The translations under genes were made by a program, and so were the position numbers. Source: Epiperipatus broadwayi (Eukaryota; Onychophora; Udeonychophora; Euonychophora; Peripatidae). Taken from it: 64,000 nucleotides of DNA. This document shows, in pieces, positions 58,410-64,000 of this stretch (positions within the stretch are counted from its first letter, which is position 1; every line of letters begins with the position of its first letter). Under the pieces are notes generated by a model. That model ran no database searches, was not told the origin of the DNA, and saw only the letters and a program-made list of their open reading frames with translations. The stretch spans positions 5,269,501-5,333,500 of the forward strand of contig JAQFVV010012446.1 in assembly GCA_028023455.1 (NCBI GenBank), read 5' to 3'.

Positions 58410-58910
58410 ATTCTAATCCCTAGCCTCTCTTCTTCCCTATACGTGCGCACACTTTCTTATTTAATATATCCATGTAGGTGTGGTCTCTTTCTAGGTCTTT
58501 TATTATTCTCTGTAGTTACTCTAATGCCTAGCCTTTTCTTCCCAATACATGCGCACACTTTCTTATTTAGTATATCCATCTAGCTTGTGGTCTCTTTCGA
58601 GGACTTTTATTATTCTCCATAGTTAGTCTAATCTCTAACCTCCCTTCTTCTCAATACATGCGCACACTTCCTTATTTAATAGATCCATCTAGCTTGTTGT
58701 ATCTTTCTAGGTCTTTTATTATTCTCCGTAGTTACTCTAATCCCTAGCCTCTCTTCTTCCCAATACATGGGCACACTTTTTTTATTTAATATATCCATCT
58801 AGCTTATTATCTATGTCTAAGTCTTTTATTATTCTGCCTAATATATTATTAGCAAACTTTTTTTATTTCGTCAGTCTATCTAACATGCGGTCTTTTTCGA
58901 GATCTTTTGC
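58410..58910 (-). repeat. Tandem array of a 108-bp LINE C-terminal coding module
   Basis: Unit starts (CTAAT on the + strand) fall at 58413, 58521, 58628, 58737 and about 58843, a period of 107-109 bp, or 36 codons. On the minus strand each unit contains AAAAGACCTAGAAAGAGACC, AGATGGAT, AAGTGTGCGCATGTATTGGG and GAAGAGAGGCTAGGGATTAG. These align with the LINE tail at 25-130 (KRPHVRW...IRKYAG..W.REAKDW). The array lies immediately 3' of the decayed LINE body. Confidence 0.8.
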
Positions 58911-60154
58911 AACCTTTTGAGATTCAATTTAATACTTTAATTGTCAATCTATTATTATCTCTTCTAAAAATATGAGTGAGCTCAGTCTCAATTCTTTCAG
59001 TGATGTAAATGATGCAAGGTTCTTTTCTTATCAATGTATTTATTTCTAATCTCCTCTTGTTACTCCTAATATGCATCTTGCCATACTTTATAAGTGGTCT
59101 GATTTCTCTGGAATGCTCTTCTGTTAAGTGTTCAAGTTTGGGATCTGTAAATAAGAACTGATAAAATATATCTATTAAAAAAATTTCCTTTTAATATTAA
59201 GTGATGTCTACCAAAAACACTTCTTCGAAGTTTAATTCTATAATTCATTTTATCCATTATGTTTCCATCTGTAGCAATGATATGACCAAGGTATATATAT
59301 ATAATTGTTAACTTCTTCTAACTCATCATTATCAATCTTTATTTTCTTCTTTTGAGAAAATCCATTGAACATTACTTAGACTTTTTAGCATTTATCTTTA
59401 ATTTACTTTCTTACTTTCATCTGATAACTCTTGCAACAATTCCTAAAGCTCTGAAGGTATTTGCAATAACAATCACATGATCTGAAAAATCTAGATGACT
59501 TTAAAAAATCTCCATTTAATTTTATTCCCTTAGCTTTCCATTTTAATCCATAACTGCTATAAAAGATTTTGGAGTTGTAGAGTTGCCTTAATCTACATCC
59601 TTTGTTGCATTCTAATAAATATTCTTCGGAACATGATAATATCATGAATCTATACCTTGTTGATCTAATGATTTAATCATGTAGAAATGCTTATAGAAGC
59701 AAATGCCTTTCCATAATCCACAAATTGAAAGCATAATGATAACTCACATTCAATAGATCTTTCTATAACCCTCTACACTAAAACAACTTCCAATGCAGCT
59801 TCTTCTTTTGTTTGGTTAGAATTCAAACTAAACTAGAGATGAGTTGTAATTCTTTGTAAAGATTTTGTATGAGCCTAATAAAAGACTGATAGGTCTATAA
59901 TTTATAATGTCTTCTTTATGACCATTCTTACATATCAATATTACTATTATATTCATCTAATTATGTGGTACTTCTTTTTAGCATTTGGAATATAGGATTT
60001 ATAAACATTTTTTTTGTTTCTTCACTTTCTTCTTTCAAGATATCAATTGTAAGTTTATCATTTCCTGTACAGTTGTTCCACTTCATAGATTTAATTACAC
60101 ATCTTATGTCTTCATTTAAAATGCTGGGTAATTCAAAAGATATCCGTACAATAG

Positions 60155-60440
60155 TGCCCCTCAATGAAAGCCAGAGTAATCAATGGATGCAAGATCTTAA
60201 GATCCTAAGATCTAAGTGCAGTGTTATCAGGTCCAAGACTCCTCACTGATGAAAGCCACAAGCTAGAAACTAATCGGGATATTGGATAAGTAGGCACTAG
60301 ACAGGGATTTTATGCACAAACCTCCTTGTATTTATTGATTATTCTGTTTTTCACTGAGTGGCACAATTCTATGGAGAATTTTTGCCTCTGTTTTAACAGC
60401 TTGAGCAAGCATAAGAAATGGTGATCATGTGACATTTAGT
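60155..60440 (+). mobile_element. Repeat B copy inserted in the LINE
   Basis: Starts with a short inverted piece (GAGTAATCAATGGATGCAAG), then AAGATCTAAGTGCAGTGTTA, the core, GTAGGCACTAGACAGGGATT, TTGCCTCTGTTTTAACAG and GCATAAGAAATGGTGATCAT. A short inverted outer piece ahead of a full copy is like the palindromic copy with most of one arm deleted. Confidence 0.75.
60232..60286 (+). ncRNA. Degenerate hammerhead-like motif (repeat B)
   Basis: TCCAA, then CTGATGA at 60246, AAGCCACAAGCTA, GAAACTA, but ATC instead of GTC, then GGGATATTGGA. The outer stem I (TCCAA/TTGGA) is kept; stem III pairing is lost, so cleavage is unlikely in this copy. Confidence 0.4.
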
Positions 60441-61598
60441 GTTTTAATTCAAAAGATGTAATAACCATAAAAATACATTTTTTTATTAATATGTAATTAT
60501 TTGTAGAAGTCTTCCATACACTCCGTAATGTTATTTCTCTTTTTGATAATAATTTCATCTTATTATCCAAATAATTTTCCTTTGTTACCATGGTGTTTTA
60601 TTATCCTCTGACCTTTATCCTATTCTATAGCTTTTCTTGACAATTTATGATTACATTTTTTATGTCATTATAAATTTTTTCCCCATCATTTTATAAAACT
60701 TTAGATAACGTTGTAATTCGAACCTAAATCAAAAACTTTGCGTGCGAAAATATATTTGTAAAATAGCGCCTATATTATTTTACAAAACTTTAGATATTCA
60801 ATTCTTCCTAATATATATATATATATATATTTTAATTTATAATTTCTTCATATATTCTCTTATCTCAGTATAAAATTTAATGCTAATTGATATTTTTGTG
60901 TACCAGCTATTTTTTTTTTGTACTTTTTAATAGAGTATCAATTATCTTCCTATTGATTTCAATGAAATTTAAAACATCTTCAAAGTCTGTTAATATTTTA
61001 AAATGATTTGCAAGTTCTAATTTAATTTCATTAGTGTTTCTAAAGATTAGGAATGTCATCTGTTAATACTGATTTTCTTAATACTTTCTGTGTCTCTAGT
61101 TTTGCGTTTACATGTGTCATACTTCTCTCATTTATCGATGATCATTCCTTATGTTGAATCTATTCAGAACATTACAATCTGGAAATAACATTTTTTTTTT
61201 TTGTCAAAATGTAATTAAATCCTGCTATACCTTCAGTTGGATGTTTCATGTTCATTTCTATTTAGCTTTTTTTTTTTTTTTTCAAAATAAAAAAAAAAAG
61301 AATTCATAATATGCAGAATTTTTTCTTTCAAACTTCACAAGTCTATGATCTCTCTCATTTCTGTCACCATAAACAAATTTTCCTACAGCACTTTCATTTT
61401 TCAATAATTTATCAATATCCATGATAATTTGAAAATGCTATTTGGTATGATCAAAACCTGAATTATCTGCATTTAGTATTTTCCAATATTTGGACTTTGT
61501 AAAATCTCCATTTTTAAATCAATTTTCTCTTCATCTTTTTCTAACTTCACAAAGTCTAATAATGATTCATTTAATATTAAATAGTTCTTCTTCCAATC

Positions 61599-62098
61599 NN
61601 NNNNNNNNNNNNNNNNNNNNNNNNNNNNNNNNNNNNNNNNNNNNNNNNNNNNNNNNNNNNNNNNNNNNNNNNNNNNNNNNNNNNNNNNNNNNNNNNNNNN
61701 NNNNNNNNNNNNNNNNNNNNNNNNNNNNNNNNNNNNNNNNNNNNNNNNNNNNNNNNNNNNNNNNNNNNNNNNNNNNNNNNNNNNNNNNNNNNNNNNNNNN
61801 NNNNNNNNNNNNNNNNNNNNNNNNNNNNNNNNNNNNNNNNNNNNNNNNNNNNNNNNNNNNNNNNNNNNNNNNNNNNNNNNNNNNNNNNNNNNNNNNNNNN
61901 NNNNNNNNNNNNNNNNNNNNNNNNNNNNNNNNNNNNNNNNNNNNNNNNNNNNNNNNNNNNNNNNNNNNNNNNNNNNNNNNNNNNNNNNNNNNNNNNNNNN
62001 NNNNNNNNNNNNNNNNNNNNNNNNNNNNNNNNNNNNNNNNNNNNNNNNNNNNNNNNNNNNNNNNNNNNNNNNNNNNNNNNNNNNNNNNNNNNNNNNNN
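61599..62098. other. Assembly gap of exactly 500 N
   Basis: A run of N placed directly beside a long palindrome. The round length suggests a placeholder of unknown true size. Long X-filled frames crossing it are artefacts. Confidence 0.98.
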
Positions 62099-62772
62099 AA
62101 CCTTTTACAATGACATACATGACCACTGTAATTAAATATTTTCATAGATTTTAATATGCAAATATTTAGACTTTTAATAGTTTTTTTCATGTATTATATA
62201 TATAAATTAAAAACCACATTGTTTATATATGTAGTAAGATCTAACAACAAGCTAGTGGATTATGGTGGTGGTACTCAGAATCTGCAGCACTTCCTATAAC
62301 ATTTAATGAAATCTGATTTTAAGTCTTTATTTTGCCTGAACATTATATAATCCTTGCTTAATGTGTCATACATTATTCCTGTTTCATGAAAATTACAAAA
62401 TCTTGTGTGTGGAACTGTGAAGTGTATAGTTCCACACACAAGATTTTTGTAATTTTTTCATGAACTAAGGAATGGCTACTGACATTAAGCTTAAGGATTA
62501 TATAATGTTCAAGTATAAATAAAGACTTAAAAAAATCAGACTCATTAAGAATGTTATAGGAGGTGCTGCAGTTCTGTAGTACCTATACACAATGCTACCA
62601 CTTGCATAATCCACTAACTTGTTGTTAGATCTTTACTACATATATAAACAATGTGGTTTTAATTTATATATATAATACATGAAAAAAACTATTAAAAGTC
62701 TAAATATTTGCATATTAAAATCTATGAAAATATTTTAATTACAGTATTAAATATGTCATTGTAAGAAAGGTT
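62099..62772. repeat. Large palindrome (arms about 330 bp) abutting the gap
   Basis: The left arm from 62099 and right arm to 62772 are inverted copies about a centre near 62421. GTGTGTGGAACT and AGTTCCACACACA flank a spacer of about 11 bp, and the outer parts share ACAACAAGCTAGTGGATTAT-type and AAATATTTTCATAGATTTTA text. Similarity holds right up to the gap, so the palindrome probably continues into it. No coding capacity. Confidence 0.85.
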
Positions 62773-64000
62773 TGTTTACTTGTAATCCCATCATATTTAG
62801 AAAGTTGTGGGACATTTTCATAGTATTAACATCTGACATACAACCCATATAAAATTTATGGGAAATAAATTAAAATTGATCCAATTTTGGTTTAAAGGTA
62901 GATCAGACAAATAATTTCAGATGGCAATGCCACTATTTAATTGATTAGTTGCTTTATTGCATTATAGATTAAACAAGACCAGAAACTGATCAGTCTGGGG
63001 ATAGGAATTTATAATACTATATCATTAGGTGTCCACTGATAACTCAATGAACATTAGATGTCTCTACATTAGGATTTTTATAAACCTGCTCTTGAAAGTA
63101 TATTAAAAAGCATATGAGAGATCACATGATATTGCTGATATTAAATTTTATTATTATTAATTTTCCTATTAATTTTAGGGAAACAAAGTATATGCTCCAT
63201 CTTCAGGCTAAAGAATTATAATCACAAGTCAATATCAAATAATAAATATGAATTTGCTTAAACATTGAATGCTGAACCTAGATGAAGAGTTTAAATCAAT
63301 CATCTAAACTTCATCTGGAGGGATTAAGTGTTGGATAACTTAGAGTGAGTAATCCCTTTAGAAATTTAATTTCTCCTATTATGTTATTATTTTCAATAAC
63401 TAACCTTAAAAGTGGAACTCCAAATCAAAATAAGTTTACAATTTTAATTATTAGCAAACATGTACAAATACTTCTATAAACTGTATTTTGAAATAATACA
63501 ATAATATACAATAGGATATAAAAAACTTATGACACATAAATGGTCATAAAGATCAAATATGATTTAAAAAAAGTCCTTAGACCTATGAATTTTTCCTCTG
63601 TGGTAGACAATACTTGGGTTGGATATTCCTTCTATCCTATAGCAGTCAATCTTCAGAATTGAGGTGCCCCCAGAAAGTTCTACTCCCCTTTTTATATTAG
63701 CTTATTTTATTTAGTGTTGTGTTTATATATGAATGTAATGAACACAGATTCACATATTATTAAATGTCTTAGTAATGTATATAAAACATATTTACAATAA
63801 ATAAATTGATATATCACATGCCTGAACCATTGGCTAGATATAGCATCTAGTTGCCAAGTAACAATTGAAAGAAGATATTTCAGGTGCTCCTTTCAGGTTT
63901 ACTAACACTTCCAGCTTATATCCCGATAGCTTGCCTCATATGTAGATATGGTGACACATCCAGCTATACTGTGGCAACTTGCCTCATGTCAGGTTTATAT
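62773..64000. other. AT-rich stretch with a diverged repeat B relic near 62930-63140
   Basis: GACCAGAAACTGATCAGTCT then GGGGATAGG, AGGATTTTTATAAACC and GAGAGATCACATGAT follow repeat B in order but are strongly diverged. No gene recognised; the last about 130 bp have short direct repeats (GCTTGCCTCAT and ACTTGCCTCAT). Confidence 0.4.

Larger units (their letters stand above)
58911..61598 (-). pseudogene. RTE-type LINE endonuclease/reverse transcriptase pseudogene
   Basis: Minus-strand frames keep the order of an RTE-type ORF. Endonuclease: VGKFVYGDRNERDHRLVKF near 61370-61420, then HPTEGIAGFNYILT-like text near 61230. RT: PSILNEDIRCVIKSMKWNNC then GNDKLTIDILKEE (59961-60164), FVDYGKAFAS near 59700, KWKAKGIKLNGDF near 59520-59550, and SHLDFSDHVIVIA near 59470-59505 (from L-R-F-A-D-D-I-V). 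EELLQELSDESKKV follows near 59410-59450, then C-terminal text running into the tandem array. Many stops and frameshifts make it dead. A repeat B copy is inserted at 60155. The 5' end is lost in the N gap. Confidence 0.8.

Noticed and set aside
61473-62190. Long frames of about 207-217 aa across the N run
   Set aside because: Ns are translated as X; these are artefacts of the gap.

Overview
The window is AT-rich (roughly three quarters A+T by eye) repeat-dense eukaryotic DNA. It holds animal-type mobile elements: Penelope-like and RTE/jockey-type retroelements, hAT elements of the ZMYM1 and GTF2IRD2 kinds, and tRNA-derived SINEs. This points to an invertebrate metazoan with a large AT-rich genome. 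A cnidarian, flatworm, chelicerate or mollusc would all fit, and the sequence does not let me choose. I recognise no host protein-coding gene. Nearly everything identifiable is transposon-derived, much of it nested.

Layout. 0-6 kb: the 3' end of an RTE-type LINE, GATG/GATA microsatellite, a poly-T-flanked retroposed piece, and three foldback or interspersed repeats. 6.2-8.9 kb: a decayed GTF2IRD2-like hAT element. 11.1-12.3 kb: a decayed non-LTR reverse transcriptase interrupted by a tRNA-Gly-derived SINE. 14.7-21.3 kb: an LTR retroelement (LTRs about 1.7 kb) with a broken coiled-coil ORF and a smaller element nested in one LTR. 21.9-22.3 kb: a near-perfect 366-bp palindrome carrying hammerhead-ribozyme-like cores. 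23.6-24.1 kb: short modules resembling the LTR/primer-binding junction of a retroelement. 26.6-28.9 kb: two large foldbacks, one with a Penelope-like C-terminus. 29.8-30.8 kb: a non-autonomous hAT with perfect 8-bp target duplication. 32.2-36.75 kb: a candidate very long, diverged LTR. 36.8-37.6 kb: a TA-flanked inverted-repeat element. 37.6-46.6 kb: a young LTR element with 2.6-kb LTRs and only one 516-aa ORF. 47.2-48.7 kb: a Penelope-like remnant with inverted arms. 50-52 kb: two more ribozyme-bearing repeats and a SINE. 53.8-58.4 kb: an almost intact 4.6-kb hAT transposon inserted into a tandem array made from the last 36 codons of an RTE-type LINE. 58.9-61.6 kb: that LINE, decayed. 61.6-62.1 kb: a 500-N gap abutting a 674-bp palindrome.

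Three themes stand out. First, LTR elements with very long LTRs and a coiled-coil Gag-like ORF but no visible polymerase (two clear cases), with primer-binding-site-like modules repeated in the leader. They sit in (TA)n tracts beside one interspersed repeat family. Second, several foldback families, some tied to Penelope-like elements, carry a stem-loop followed by GAAA; in one family this fits a minimal type I hammerhead ribozyme. Third, a LINE C-terminal coding module has been tandemly amplified at a 108-bp period and then split by a hAT transposon. All calls come from reading the sequence; no alignment or folding program was run.
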